The notes: generated by a model not told the origin, from the letters alone. 64,000 nucleotides of DNA from Bifidobacterium crudilactis (GCF_000738005.1 NZ_JHAL01000002.1:1114634-1178633); one strand, 5' to 3'; shown: positions 19,254 through 28,767, counted from the first letter of the stretch. Numbers and translations: made by a program.

Positions 19254-20273
19254 TCAGGCAGTCCGGCTCTTGGGATCAAGTGCGTCTTTGACGGCATCGC
19301 CCATCATGATGAATGCGAGCACCGTTATCGCCAATGCGAGCGACGGGTAGAACAACACCTGAGGTTGGACTCGTAGCAACACCTGCGCTGTCGAAATATC
19401 CCCGCCCCAACTCACGACTGTCGAAGGCAAACCTATACCCAGGAAGCTGAGCGTCGCTTCGGAAACGATGTACGAACCAAGCGAGGTGGTGGCGATCACG
19501 ATGACCGGCGCCAGAGAGTTCGGGATCACATGACGGAAGAGGTTACGCATAGGAGATGACCCCAAAGCCGTCGAGGCAGTGTTGAATTCGAGGTTCTTGG
19601 TCTCCATCACCGAACCTCTGGTGATACGAGCGACCGAAACCCAACCAAAGAGTGCCAGTACGAGAACCACCTTCCAGATGGAAGACGACGTGCGAAACAT
19701 CTGCAGTACCACAATCGCACCCAGAAGCAGAGGAATGGCGAAGAAGATATCGGTGACGCGGCTCAAAAGCGCATCCACCCAACGACCATAATATCCGGCG
19801 ATGGCACCGACAAGACCTCCGAACAGCGTGGCGATGAGCGTGGTGAGAATACCCACGCTAACCGAGGTGCGCGTTCCGTAGACCACTCGTGAATATATGT
19901 CGCAGCCTTGCTGATCGAAACCTAAAGGATGCCCCTTGCTACCCGGATTCAAGGAGTTCTGCAGTGTGCAGTAGTTCGGATCCAGTTTTGTGAAGAGCTG
20001 GGGGAATACGGCCACGATAAGAATGAATATGATCAGCAGTCCCGAGATGATGAACAAGGGATTCTTGCGCAACGTACGCCACGCATCTGCCCACATGCTG
20101 GTCGCCGGTTCGTCCTCATCGACCGTGTCCACCTCCTTGAGAGGTGTTTCGTCCAAGGGAGCGACAAAGCGCTCCTGTCCCGGGAAAGGTGTTATGACGA
20201 AGTCCTCTGCAACACCAGAAGTTGCGTCTCCGGACATGGTTCCTTCTTGTTCTGACTTCATTTGTTCAGACAT
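19254..20273 (-). CDS. Oligopeptide ABC transporter permease (DppC-like)
   Basis: This is the inner-membrane channel half. A long polar N-tail of about 75 residues leads to the OppC N-terminal region (WADAWRTLRKNPLFIISGLLIIFILIVAVF). About six transmembrane segments follow, with the EAA loop around SVARITRGSVMETKNLEFNTASTALGSSPMRNLFRHVIPNS. The end LDPKSRTA is typical of the family. ATG 20273 is chosen for the AGAGG site and because the upstream part of the open frame overlaps dppB. The dppB stop is 10 bp upstream, so the two are co-translated. Confidence 0.92.
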   Translation of the reverse strand: MSEQMKSEQEGTMSGDATSGVAEDFVITPFPGQERFVAPLDETPLKEVDTVDEDEPATSMWADAWRTLRKNPLFIISGLLIIFILIVAVFPQLFTKLDPNYCTLQNSLNPGSKGHPLGFDQQGCDIYSRVVYGTRTSVSVGILTTLIATLFGGLVGAIAGYYGRWVDALLSRVTDIFFAIPLLLGAIVVLQMFRTSSSIWKVVLVLALFGWVSVARITRGSVMETKNLEFNTASTALGSSPMRNLFRHVIPNSLAPVIVIATTSLGSYIVSEATLSFLGIGLPSTVVSWGGDISTAQVLLRVQPQVLFYPSLALAITVLAFIMMGDAVKDALDPKSRTA

Positions 20274-20283
20274 CGTTATCCTC

Positions 20284-21210
20284 TCACGCATACCGGATTC
20301 GTGGGTCGAGCACCGCATACAGCATGTCCACCACCAGATTGCAGATCACGAAGATCAGGACGAGAATCGTCACGATTGACACCACCAGAGTGCCTTCGCC
20401 ACGCAAGATGCCTTGGTACAAGGTATTGCCCACACCTTGGATATTGAAGATTCGTTCGGAGATCATTGCGCCGCCCATAAGAGCACCGATATCAGTGCCG
20501 AGGTATGTCACGACCGGAATCATGGAATTCCTGAGGATATGCCTCATCGTCACCGAATTGTTCGTCATGCCTTTGGCACGAGCGGTACGCACGTAGTCCT
20601 CATTCATATTCGAGGAGACCTCGGAACGCGTGAGCCGGATGATATATGCCATGGATACGCTACCCAGCACCATTGCGGGCATCAGCAGATCCAGGAAGCC
20701 TGGATTGGTGCCGGCCGTCACCGGCAGAATATGCCACTTCACGCCGAAAACGAACTGCATTACAAAGCCCGTTACGAAGGTGGGCACGGAAATCAGCAAC
20801 AAGGAAACGACCAGTATGACGGTGTCATACCACTTGCCCTTTTTCAGACCCGAGATGATGCCGAAGATGACACCGAAAATCGCTTCGAAAACAAAAGCCA
20901 TCAACGCCAGTTTGATGGTTACCGGAAATGCTCGCCCAATAACGTCAATGACCTGCTGTCCGCTGAAGGTTTTCCCGAAATCAAGCGTCATGGCATTCTT
21001 CAGGAACAAGAGATACTGAATGATGAAAGGCTTGTCAAGATTGTATTCAGATCGTATCTGTGCTGCTACGGCCTCATTGATCGGCTTATCGCCAAACATG
21101 GCTTTTACCGGGTCACCCGGCAGCGCGAACACCAAAGCGTAGATCAGCAGAGTCGTGCCGATCACCACTGGGATCATCTGCAGCACTCGTCTGAGCAGAT
21201 ATTTACCCAT
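20284..21210 (-). CDS. Oligopeptide ABC transporter permease (DppB-like)
   Basis: This is the second channel subunit. It starts MGKYLLRRVLQMIPVVIG, the classic DppB/GsiC opening, then FALPGDPVKAMFG and six membrane spans. The coupling loop is in RLTRSEVSSNMNEDYVRTARAKG...ILRNSMIPVVTYLG, and the end LLYAVLDPRIRYA is typical. Length is 308 residues. It is first in the permease-ATPase block and separated from the receptor gene by a strong hairpin (21288-21345) that may lower its expression relative to the receptor. Confidence 0.93.
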   Translation of the reverse strand: MGKYLLRRVLQMIPVVIGTTLLIYALVFALPGDPVKAMFGDKPINEAVAAQIRSEYNLDKPFIIQYLLFLKNAMTLDFGKTFSGQQVIDVIGRAFPVTIKLALMAFVFEAIFGVIFGIISGLKKGKWYDTVILVVSLLLISVPTFVTGFVMQFVFGVKWHILPVTAGTNPGFLDLLMPAMVLGSVSMAYIIRLTRSEVSSNMNEDYVRTARAKGMTNNSVTMRHILRNSMIPVVTYLGTDIGALMGGAMISERIFNIQGVGNTLYQGILRGEGTLVVSIVTILVLIFVICNLVVDMLYAVLDPRIRYA

Positions 21211-21287
21211 CGGCTTGCTCCTTATCGTTTATCCGGATATCGCATTCCGGCTTCATAATTACTCCAACCATCCCTTAAACATGGAAA

Positions 21288-21345
21288 TGTGCATTGAGCG
21301 TGGCAAGGACCGGAATCGCATGATCCTTGCCACGCTCTTTGCACA
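21288..21345 (-). terminator. Intercistronic hairpin between receptor and permease genes
   Basis: GAGCGTGGCAAGGA pairs perfectly with TCCTTGCCACGCTC, and the stem extends after a 2-nt symmetrical bulge with TGTGCA/TGCACA, about 20 paired bases in all. It lies 25 bp after the receptor stop. Such structures commonly let the abundant receptor mRNA outlast or outnumber the downstream permease message. The downstream side lacks a long T run, so partial read-through or 3'-end protection is as likely as full termination. Confidence 0.75.
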
Positions 21346-21369
21346 AAACTTCAGACCGTCAGCTTACTC

Positions 21370-23016
21370 CTACTTGGTGAGGTCTTGGTAGACAGGAAGG
21401 TTCTTCCAGTTCATGGTGAAGCCCTTTACGCCCTTTGCTGCAACACCGTTGGCGTTGGAGTAGTAAAGCGGGACGGCAGGCAGATCCTTGAGAAGGATTT
21501 CCTGAGCCGCCTGATAATCCTTGTTCGCGTCGTCCTCGCTGGAGCTGCTTGCTGCCTTGCTGATCAGTTCGTCGAAAGCGGTGTTCTTGTAGTCGCCATC
21601 GTTCGAACCGTTACCGTCAGCTGCCGAGGAGGAGTACAGCGGCTTCAGGTAGTTCTCTGCCGACGGGTAGTCGGGCTGCCAGCCCGTACGGAAGGCGGAC
21701 TTGATGGAACGGTCGCTCACTGCTGCACGGAACTCGCTGAAAGTTGGCATCGGGTTGGTTGCCGCGTCAATGCCGAGGGTGTTCTTCACGGAGTTGACGA
21801 TGGCATCGTACACCGGCTTTGCGCCACCGTCGGCGTTATAAGCGAAGGTCAGCTTGTCGGATGAATTCCAAGCGGAAATCTTGTTGGCTTCGTCCCAAAG
21901 CTTCTTGGCCTCGGTCTTGTTGTACTTGAGTACCGAATTGCCCTTGAGGGAGTCAGAGAACCCTGGGGTCACGGGTGAAGTGAAATCGACAGCCGGGGTA
22001 CCGACACCGCCGAGAACCTTGTCTACGATGGCCTTGCGGTCGATGGACATGGAGATTGCCTGACGACGCAGGTGGCCTTCCTCGTCATTCTTGAAGTGCT
22101 CGAGAGTGGAGGGGAAGGTGAAGGACTGGAAGACCGAGCCTGCCTTGTTATAGGCCTGAAGGGTGTCGTCCTTTTGGAACGTGGTGGTTGCCGAAGCAGG
22201 AACGGTTTCCAGTACGTCGAGGTTTCCTGCCTGAACATCAGCATATGCAGGATCGACATCGGTGTACATCTTGAAGGTGATGCCACCGTTCTTGGCAGGA
22301 GCGTTGCCCTTGTAAGCATCGTTCTTCACGAGCTTGATGCTCTGGTTATGGGTCCAGGACTCGAACTTGTAAGCACCGTTGCCAACCGGCTTTTCGCCGA
22401 AGGCCTTGGGATCCTTGAAGAAGGACTCAGGCAGAGGCGCATATGCCGTGTATCCGAGCATAATCGGGAAGACAGAGCTTGCCTCGTTCAGACTGACGGT
22501 GAATGTGCTGTCATCAACGACCTTCAGGCCGGAGAGCTGGGCATCAGAAGCGACACCCTTCTCCTGTAGGGCGTCGTAGCCCTTGATGACGGAGAAGAAG
22601 CTGGAGCTGACCTGTGCATTGGTCGCGTTGGCACCGTAGCTCCATGCCTTGGTGAAGGATTCGGCGGTCACCGGGGTACCGTCCGAGAATTTCCATCCGT
22701 CCTTCAACGTGATGGTGAACTCGGTGTTGTCCGAGTTGGCCTTGATCTCCTTGGCGACCTCGTTCGACGCCTTCCCCTTGGCATCGAATGACACGAGCTT
22801 GGCGAACAGCAGATCGATGGGGTTGCCACCGCAGGTCTCGTTGGTGTTGGTCGGAATCAAAGGATTCTGTGGTTCGCAGCCGTATGCGCTGATGATGCTG
22901 GTGCTTGCCGAAGCGTCACTGCTTGCGTCGCTTGAACTACTGCCGCAGGCGCTGAGCCCAAGGGCCAGAACGCATGCAGTGGCAGCGAAAAGTGAGAGTT
23001 TAGAACTCTTCCTCAT
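21370..23016 (-). CDS. Oligopeptide ABC transporter substrate-binding lipoprotein (DppA/OppA-like)
   Basis: This is the extracellular receptor of the peptide transporter, about 548 residues. The start MRKSSKLSLFAATACVLALGLSACGSSSSD has a lipobox LSAC, so the mature protein is anchored through Cys and followed by a Ser/Asp-rich linker. SBP family 5 features follow: LAKLVSFDAKG, FTITLKDGWKFSDGTPVTAESFTKAWSY, GNGAYKFESW and RQAISMSIDRKAIVDKVLGGVGTPA. ATG 23016 is chosen on AGGGGAG upstream and the signal peptide; the open frame continues to 23205 through the hairpin leader. It heads the receptor-permease-permease-ATPase operon. Confidence 0.95.
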   Translation of the reverse strand: MRKSSKLSLFAATACVLALGLSACGSSSSDASSDASASTSIISAYGCEPQNPLIPTNTNETCGGNPIDLLFAKLVSFDAKGKASNEVAKEIKANSDNTEFTITLKDGWKFSDGTPVTAESFTKAWSYGANATNAQVSSSFFSVIKGYDALQEKGVASDAQLSGLKVVDDSTFTVSLNEASSVFPIMLGYTAYAPLPESFFKDPKAFGEKPVGNGAYKFESWTHNQSIKLVKNDAYKGNAPAKNGGITFKMYTDVDPAYADVQAGNLDVLETVPASATTTFQKDDTLQAYNKAGSVFQSFTFPSTLEHFKNDEEGHLRRQAISMSIDRKAIVDKVLGGVGTPAVDFTSPVTPGFSDSLKGNSVLKYNKTEAKKLWDEANKISAWNSSDKLTFAYNADGGAKPVYDAIVNSVKNTLGIDAATNPMPTFSEFRAAVSDRSIKSAFRTGWQPDYPSAENYLKPLYSSSAADGNGSNDGDYKNTAFDELISKAASSSSEDDANKDYQAAQEILLKDLPAVPLYYSNANGVAAKGVKGFTMNWKNLPVYQDLTK

Positions 23017-23044
23017 TGATTTTGCTCCCCTACTTGATTGTGGT

Positions 23045-23105
23045 GTGCACAAAGTCTCCTTTGCGCACGTTGGGGTCGGTGCCTTCTTCTCACCGACCCC
23101 AACGT
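23045..23105 (-). promoter_or_regulatory. Tandem hairpins in the receptor-gene leader
   Basis: Two adjoining stem-loops lie 30-90 nt upstream of ATG 23016. The first is GTGCACAAAG-tctc-CTTTGCGCAC (23045-23068, one mismatch). The second is GTTGGGGTCGGTG-ccttcttct-CACCGACCCCAAC (13 perfect pairs, 23069-23103, extendable by two). Being transcribed before the start codon without a T run, they look like a stabilising or attenuating leader rather than a simple terminator. Confidence 0.6.
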
Positions 23106-23204
23106 CTTTCATCGCTCTATTCTTGTCGCAATTGTCGAATCGCACAATTCCAAAAATTAACAAAAAGGGCATGGAATGACCTATCGGCGTCATCCGGATA
23201 CCCA

Positions 23205-23220
23205 TCGAATATCTATTCGA
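23205..23220. promoter_or_regulatory. Candidate operator palindrome upstream of the dpp receptor gene
   Basis: TCGAATATCTATTCGA has 7-bp perfect arms around a 2-bp centre, about 190 bp upstream of ATG 23016. It is the best operator-like sequence in the 314-bp gap between the receptor and xerC. A weaker inverted pair, CGTAACA...TGTTACG, spans 23281-23307. The remainder of the gap is AT-rich and holds no gene. Confidence 0.4.
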
Positions 23221-23330
23221 ATGTCAGTGTCCTATAAGGATTCGGCTATATTCTTGCCTTTCCTGCGTGCGGAAGCTCTTCGTAACACAAAGAATGTGAA
23301 TGTTACGAGAATGTTAACGGACGGTGGATT

Positions 23331-24458
23331 TCACGCTCTTGGAAAAGCCTGTCGATACCGCTTCTTCAATTGCTCGATTGAGACATGCGTGTAACGCTGA
23401 GTGGTGTTCAGGGATGCATGGCCCAGCAGCTCCTGGACCTCGCGCAGGTCGGCTCCCCCGTCCAGCATGTGCGTCGCAGCGGAATGCCTCAAGGAATGCG
23501 GGGAGATGTCGGGCACCTGGGCGATTCTGGCCTGCCTGTGCACCACATCCGATGCCTGGCGCACTCCCAGTCGCCCACCCCGCGCTCCGAGGAACACTGC
23601 TTCACGCGCAGCATCGTGGCCGCCCTTGCTGCGCGCCCTGCTCCCGTCTCCTGAATGATCGCCCGATGTCTGACCCTGCGGACTCGAAGCGTGTGGTGCC
23701 GGAAGCAGTATCCCGCGCCCCTCATCTACCCAGCGTTCGAGCGCATGCCAGGCCGGAACACCGAATGGGACGACCCTCTCCTTGTTTCCCTTGCCGAGCA
23801 CTCGAAGCGTGCGACGCGAATAGTCGATATCGTTCAGATCCAGCCCGACGAGTTCCGATATTCGCATGCCAGTGGCATACAGCAGTTCGACCAGCGCGGC
23901 ATCACGCAACTCCACAGCCCAAAGGGTATTCCGCTGCACCCCATCCTCTTTCGAGGACCGCGGACCTGAGGAAGCAGCTCTGGAAGCCGGCGTATCAGAG
24001 TCGTTCCGAGACTGTTGCCGCATTGCTTCATGCACTGGCCGTTCCGCGCTATCCATCATTCGTCGCGCCTGCTCCTCGGTGAGTATCCTCGGCAGTTCCT
24101 GAGACTGTTTGGGAGTGACGAGCTCAGCCGCGGGATTGCCGCTGATGAGGCCATGCTGCGACAGATAGGCGAAGAACCGGCGTATGACGACTATCTTGCG
24201 GGCCAGGGTCGAACGCGCATGGCCATGCGACTCATGCGCGACCCATAGGCGCAGATCCTTCACGCTGACATCGTCGAGGTCGGCGATGCCACGAAGTTCG
24301 AGAACATGCAGGATTTCGGCGGTATCCTCGCCATAGGATTTGACGGTGTTGGGGCTCAGACCGTCATTGACGCGCAAGTACTCGAGAAAGCTTTCGCGCA
24401 TTCGGGCGAAACCGCCATAACCGCGCTCATCGTCAATCATCTGCGTCATACGGTCCAT
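23331..24458 (-). CDS. xerC: Tyrosine recombinase XerC
   Basis: Together with XerD (43498-44421) this enzyme resolves chromosome dimers at dif near the terminus. The N-terminal SAM-like domain starts ESFLEYLRVNDGLSPNTVKSYGED. Catalytic residues are visible: Arg in LLYATGMRISELVGLDL, His/Arg in SPHSLRHSAATHML, His in LLGHASLNTTQRYTHVS, with the nucleophile Tyr in QRYTH. Two hydrophilic insertions, about residues 140-175 and 245-282, make it about 375 residues instead of about 300. ATG 24449 (MTQM) has a better-spaced AGGATGG site than ATG 24458. It is not linked to xerD. Confidence 0.9.
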   Translation of the reverse strand: MDRMTQMIDDERGYGGFARMRESFLEYLRVNDGLSPNTVKSYGEDTAEILHVLELRGIADLDDVSVKDLRLWVAHESHGHARSTLARKIVVIRRFFAYLSQHGLISGNPAAELVTPKQSQELPRILTEEQARRMMDSAERPVHEAMRQQSRNDSDTPASRAASSGPRSSKEDGVQRNTLWAVELRDAALVELLYATGMRISELVGLDLNDIDYSRRTLRVLGKGNKERVVPFGVPAWHALERWVDEGRGILLPAPHASSPQGQTSGDHSGDGSRARSKGGHDAAREAVFLGARGGRLGVRQASDVVHRQARIAQVPDISPHSLRHSAATHMLDGGADLREVQELLGHASLNTTQRYTHVSIEQLKKRYRQAFPRA

Positions 24459-24676
24459 CCTACTGAAAGGGCTCTTCCACCCTCAGTTCAATGTCCCAAT
24501 CATCTGCTTAAGGTATGGGTAGGAATCATTGGGATTGGCGTCGCTGAACTTATGCGTTTTCAACACCCAGCACAGGCGGTATGACCAGTATCACGATCGG
24601 TTCAGAGTACCTTTCGGAATGCTCGGGGTCGCACTCGGATCGACACGATTTCAATCAACACAGAACAGGACCTGTT

Positions 24677-25627
24677 ATGGCACTTCACGGATCACGGGAA
24701 AGAGAACAACGCCAGCATGAGTTGGCACGAAGCCGCCGGAGCCGTGCTTCATCGCAGGACCCGGAAACGACGGCGCAGGATTCCGACACCGTAGCCGAGG
24801 CAATCGACCTGTGCAAGGACTATGGCGACAAGGATGCGGTTGTCACGGCTCTGGACCACGTGAACGTGAAATTCCGCCGTGGTGAGATGACAGCCATCAT
24901 GGGCCCCTCCGGCTCAGGCAAATCGACGTTGATGCACTGCATGGCAGGTCTGGATACTCCGACCTCGGGAAAAGTCATCGTTGAGTCGCTGGAGGTCTCA
25001 TCGATGTCGCAGAAGGAGCTGACCAAGCTCCGGCGCGAACAGATCGGCTTCATCTTCCAGTCCTTCAATCTGGTGCCCACACTGACCGCCGAGGAGAACA
25101 TTCTGCTTCCTCTGCAGATAGCCAAGAAAACGATTGACAGACAGTGGTTCGACAAGGTGGTCGATGTCGTCGGCCTGCGCCAGCGACTCACTCACCGGCC
25201 CAGCCAGCTTTCCGGCGGTCAGCAGCAGCGTGTGGCGTGCGCGAGAGCACTGATGGCACGCCCATCCGTGGTGTTCGCCGACGAACCCACCGGAAATCTG
25301 GATTCACGATCAAGCCGCGAAGTGCTCGGATTCCTGAAATCCTCGGTAGCGGAATACGGGCAGACCATCGTGATGGTCACCCACGACCCGAGAGCCGCGT
25401 CCTACGCGGACCGGGTGCTGGTTCTGGCCGACGGGCAGGTCACCAGAGATATGAGCCATCCATCCTATGAGGAGATTCTGGCGGTATTCAGCGATCCTGA
25501 TAGCGAAGACCACAACAGCGACACACAGACCGAGGCTCAGCCGACGGATTATGCTCAACAGCACACCAATCCGCATATCGCCGACCAACCCGGAATGATC
25601 GCACAGAACGAGGTCTCCCGTGATTAA
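24677..25627 (+). CDS. ABC exporter ATPase (MacB/LolD type)
   Basis: This is the energising subunit for the permease encoded immediately downstream. A basic, Arg/Gln-rich N-tail of about 40 residues precedes the domain. The domain has GPSGSGKST, the Q-loop FIFQSFNLVPTLTAEENILLP, the signature LSGGQQQR and VVFADEPTGNLDSRSS, which is the MacB/LolD sub-family pattern. An acidic C-tail of about 50 residues is unusual. ATG 24677 follows AGGA; the same frame is open from 24581 without a ribosome site. The stop overlaps the permease GTG start (25620) by 8 bp, so translation is coupled. Confidence 0.93.
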   Translation: MALHGSREREQRQHELARSRRSRASSQDPETTAQDSDTVAEAIDLCKDYGDKDAVVTALDHVNVKFRRGEMTAIMGPSGSGKSTLMHCMAGLDTPTSGKVIVESLEVSSMSQKELTKLRREQIGFIFQSFNLVPTLTAEENILLPLQIAKKTIDRQWFDKVVDVVGLRQRLTHRPSQLSGGQQQRVACARALMARPSVVFADEPTGNLDSRSSREVLGFLKSSVAEYGQTIVMVTHDPRAASYADRVLVLADGQVTRDMSHPSYEEILAVFSDPDSEDHNSDTQTEAQPTDYAQQHTNPHIADQPGMIAQNEVSRD

Positions 25628-28265
25628 GATCGGTCTTCGGGAGGCTCGCTCCCACTTCTCCAGATTCGTCATGTCCATGATCGCCATAGCTTTGGGCGTA
25701 GGCTTCGTCGTGGGTTCATTCTGCTTCAGAGAAATGCTGAACAACCAGGTCGATCAGATGATGGCCTCCAACATGGATGCCGATGTGTATGTCCGCGGAG
25801 ACACCGCCAAGTCGGATGGCACATCCTCGGCTTCGGGCACGAGCTCGTCATCCACCACAACATACAACGACATCGCCATCACCTTGCAGAACGAGGTGGC
25901 CACCGTATCGGGCGTGAAAACCGCCAAAGTGCCGTATTCCGTATCAGGCTTGGTGCTCGTGGGCAAAGACGGCAACGCCGTGGCCACCGTCGGAGCGCCG
26001 ACTACAGGCATCGGCATGTCGGCTTCGGACCCTTGGCGTTCCGCGACACTAGCGGAAGGCAGCTATGCCAGTGGCGAGAACGAAATCGCACTGGACTCAT
26101 ACGCCGCGCAAAAAGCCGACCTGCACGTCGGCGACAGCACGACCCTGGTGTATCCGGAGGGCCCGCGCACCGTGAAGGTGAGCGGCATCTTCCATACGGC
26201 CAACAGTCAGGCCGGGGCCCTGATCATCGGCCTTGACCCGGCGGTGGCGAAAGCCGCCAGCGACAAACTTGCCGAAGACCCGAACCAGGCGCAGTACATC
26301 GCCGTATATGGCTCGGCGAACGGCGGCAAGGCACTCGATGACCAGCAGCAAAGCCAGCTGGCGGATGCCATCAATGCAACGCTCCCCTCTTCCAGCAAAG
26401 CCTCGGCGGTCACAGGGGACACGGTGCGGGATGAGCAATCCAAATCAATCAAGGATTCGCTTGGATTCATCCAGCCGCTGATTCTGATTTTCGCCATCAT
26501 CGCACTCTTTGTCGGGTCCTTCATCATCGCCAACACCTTCTCGATGATCGTCCGCGAATCCATGCGCGGATACGCCCTGCTGCGGTCGGTTGGCGCCTCC
26601 CCCGCGCAGGTGTTCATGACGGTGATCATCCAGGCGATTGTGATGGGCGTGGTCGGCTCCGTCGCCGGCATCGGTCTCGGATGGGGCATGGTGAAGCTCA
26701 TTGCCGCAGGAATGTCGCAGATAGGATCGCCCCTGACAGGAGCCTCCAATCCGACTGCGAGCGACATCGTCATCGGACTATTGGTCGGCGTATGCGTTTC
26801 ATTGGTAGGAGCTGCACTGCCGGCCCGGCACGCATCGATAGCCCCGCCTCTACAAGCCATGAACGAAACGGTCAATCCGGAGAAGCCGACGCGTCTGCGT
26901 GCGATTCTGGGCGGTGTCATGTGCGTTCTCGGCATCATCAGTTGGGTGTTCACCATCCAGCTCACCAATGCCAAGGACGGACTCACCCCATGGAAGGCCG
27001 TCAACGACATGAATGCCGGCTGGCCGTTGGGCGTTGGCGCGGCATTCATCGTCATCGGGTTCATCGTGCTCAGTCCCGCTCTGGTGACCATGGTGAGCAG
27101 GGTTCTCGGTTGGCCGCCATCACTGGTCTTCCCCGTGACCGGCAAACTCGCGACCAGGAACCTGTCGCGTTCCAAACGCAGAACCGCCAATACGGCCGCA
27201 GCGCTGTTCGTCGGCATCGCCATCGTCAGCTGCCTGTCGGTGGTGGCATCCTCGGCGAAGAGCTCGGTGTCGGGCATCGTCGACAATGGACTCAAATCAG
27301 AGTTCGTCGCCATGGCGAGCGGCGGCATGGGCACCATACCCGATGCCGGAGTCGATGCGGTGAAGGACGTGAAGGGCGTCAAATCGGTTACCGCCAACAA
27401 GCTTCTGCAAGGCGTGAAGTTCGACGGCAAGAGCGTACAGGCATCCACCGTGACCACCGACAGCTCCCTGTTCACCGACGTGTTCACACCGCAGGACCCC
27501 GTCGGAGACCCCGATCAGGCATTGAAGGACAATGAGCTCGTCGTGGCGAAGAACATCGCGGACGACAAGTCATGGTCAATCGGCGACACCCTCACCGTTT
27601 CCACCGAGCTGAGCACGGTGAAGCTGAAAGTGGGCGCCATCACGAACGACGCGACCTTCAGCTCCTCAATCATCATCGGTCATGAATCAGCGGACAAACT
27701 CGTGGCCCCGCAAATGCAGATGACCACGGCCATGTACATCAGCACCGAGAAAGGTGCCGACCTGACTACGGTCAAGAAGGCGCTTGTCGATGCGGTGAAA
27801 CCCTATTACATCATTTCGATTATGAACCAGGACGAATTCAAGTCCACCATCTCATCGATGGTCGATCAGATCATGCTGATTCTCTACGCTCTTCTGGCCC
27901 TGTCGATTGTGATAGCCATATTCGGCATCGTCAACACACTGGCCTTGAGCGTTTCCGAACGTACTCGCGAAATAGGCCTCTTGCGTGCCATAGGGACCAG
28001 CAAGGCTCAGGTGCGTGGCATGCTCGCCATCGAGTCCTCCATGATATCGGTGTTCGGCACGATAATCGGCATGTTCGTGGGCTGCGTGGCAGGAGCCGTC
28101 ATACAACAGGTCTATGCGTCGCAAGGCCTCGAGAAACTCGACATACCGTGGCTCGAATTGCTGGTGTTCCTGGTGATGGCAATCGTCATCGGCGTGCTCG
28201 CGAGCCTTCCACCTGCGCGCCGTGCTCTGAAGGTGCCCGTGCTGGATGCGGTATCCACGGACTGA
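25620..28265 (+). CDS. ABC exporter permease with two FtsX domains
   Basis: This 881-residue membrane protein pairs with the preceding ATPase. Helix 1 (about 18-38) leads into a MacB-type periplasmic domain. Three or four helices follow (LGFIQPLILIFAIIALFVGSFIIANTF onward), then a second periplasmic region and a terminal FtsX block (IMLILYALLALSIVIAIFGIVNTLALSVSERTREIGLLRAIG). The repeated 'RSxGAS/RAIGTS' loops contact the ATPase. The second external domain resembles the first in order. Substrates of this class are antimicrobial peptides, lipids or lipoproteins, and none can be assigned here. GTG start, overlapping the upstream gene. Confidence 0.92.
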   Translation: MIKIGLREARSHFSRFVMSMIAIALGVGFVVGSFCFREMLNNQVDQMMASNMDADVYVRGDTAKSDGTSSASGTSSSSTTTYNDIAITLQNEVATVSGVKTAKVPYSVSGLVLVGKDGNAVATVGAPTTGIGMSASDPWRSATLAEGSYASGENEIALDSYAAQKADLHVGDSTTLVYPEGPRTVKVSGIFHTANSQAGALIIGLDPAVAKAASDKLAEDPNQAQYIAVYGSANGGKALDDQQQSQLADAINATLPSSSKASAVTGDTVRDEQSKSIKDSLGFIQPLILIFAIIALFVGSFIIANTFSMIVRESMRGYALLRSVGASPAQVFMTVIIQAIVMGVVGSVAGIGLGWGMVKLIAAGMSQIGSPLTGASNPTASDIVIGLLVGVCVSLVGAALPARHASIAPPLQAMNETVNPEKPTRLRAILGGVMCVLGIISWVFTIQLTNAKDGLTPWKAVNDMNAGWPLGVGAAFIVIGFIVLSPALVTMVSRVLGWPPSLVFPVTGKLATRNLSRSKRRTANTAAALFVGIAIVSCLSVVASSAKSSVSGIVDNGLKSEFVAMASGGMGTIPDAGVDAVKDVKGVKSVTANKLLQGVKFDGKSVQASTVTTDSSLFTDVFTPQDPVGDPDQALKDNELVVAKNIADDKSWSIGDTLTVSTELSTVKLKVGAITNDATFSSSIIIGHESADKLVAPQMQMTTAMYISTEKGADLTTVKKALVDAVKPYYIISIMNQDEFKSTISSMVDQIMLILYALLALSIVIAIFGIVNTLALSVSERTREIGLLRAIGTSKAQVRGMLAIESSMISVFGTIIGMFVGCVAGAVIQQVYASQGLEKLDIPWLELLVFLVMAIVIGVLASLPPARRALKVPVLDAVSTD

Positions 28266-28271
28266 CATGCC

Positions 28272-28634
28272 TTGGACAACGATGAACACGATGGTGACGC
28301 AGCGGTGCCGAATCCGGGTGCTCTGATGGTCGAAGAACATCCCGATACCGGTGACGCCGCGCAAGCGTCGACATCATCCGCGCGACTGCCCGCGCACATT
28401 CCCGCAGGCGCTCGCGTGGTCGTCAGGGTCCGTGACGGCATCAGCACCAGTGACAATCGAATGAAATATCGTGACTATATCGGCCATGTGCACTACTGGG
28501 ACGGCACGGAACTCGACCTGATGCGCGATGCCGCAGCCAACGGGTCCAGGCCACAGCAACGCGTCTGGCTTCGTGCCGAAACCATCGTGCGCATCAAGCC
28601 GATTCCCGAACGCCCGGCACGAAATATTGCGTAA
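28272..28634 (+). CDS. Conserved hypothetical protein
   Basis: This is a small soluble protein of up to 120 residues that I cannot assign to a named function. The first 40 residues are acidic and low-complexity. The conserved-looking part is ARVVVRVRDGISTSDNRMKY, RDYIGHVHYWDGTELDLMRD and RVWLRAETIVRIKPIPERP, which reads as a compact beta-rich domain. The start is either TTG 28272 or ATG 28326, and neither has a strong ribosome site. It follows the ABC permease by 6 bp and is probably co-transcribed. Codon usage matches the neighbours, so it is likely a real gene. Confidence 0.65.
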   Translation: MDNDEHDGDAAVPNPGALMVEEHPDTGDAAQASTSSARLPAHIPAGARVVVRVRDGISTSDNRMKYRDYIGHVHYWDGTELDLMRDAAANGSRPQQRVWLRAETIVRIKPIPERPARNIA

Positions 28635-28652
28635 TACCTGGTGCTTCGTCTG

Positions 28653-28760
28653 TTGTGTAGGGATTTTCGCGGAGAAGCTGCTATGCGCCAGACAACAACA
28701 CTGCAATTACGCCGAATTCATGACGTTCGCACGCCGGTATCACCAGGAATCCCTACACAA
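28653..28760. repeat. Terminal-inverted-repeat element B, copy 1
   Basis: A 108-bp element is bounded by perfect 13-bp inverted termini TTGTGTAGGGATT / AATCCCTACACAA. The inner 82 bp has no clear similarity to the other two copies (44484 and 54606). It fills the space between two convergent genes and ends 7 bp before the tyrA stop. No open frame or transposase is inside. Confidence 0.88.
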
Positions 28761-28767
28761 CCGATAT

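Noticed and set aside
26207..27487. 426-codon minus-strand frame inside the ABC permease
   Set aside because: Thr/Met/Pro-rich shadow of a conserved permease with continuous FtsX domains on the + strand.
28653..28760. Insertion sequence
   Set aside because: At about 100 bp with no open frame it cannot encode a transposase; treated as a small terminal-inverted-repeat element.
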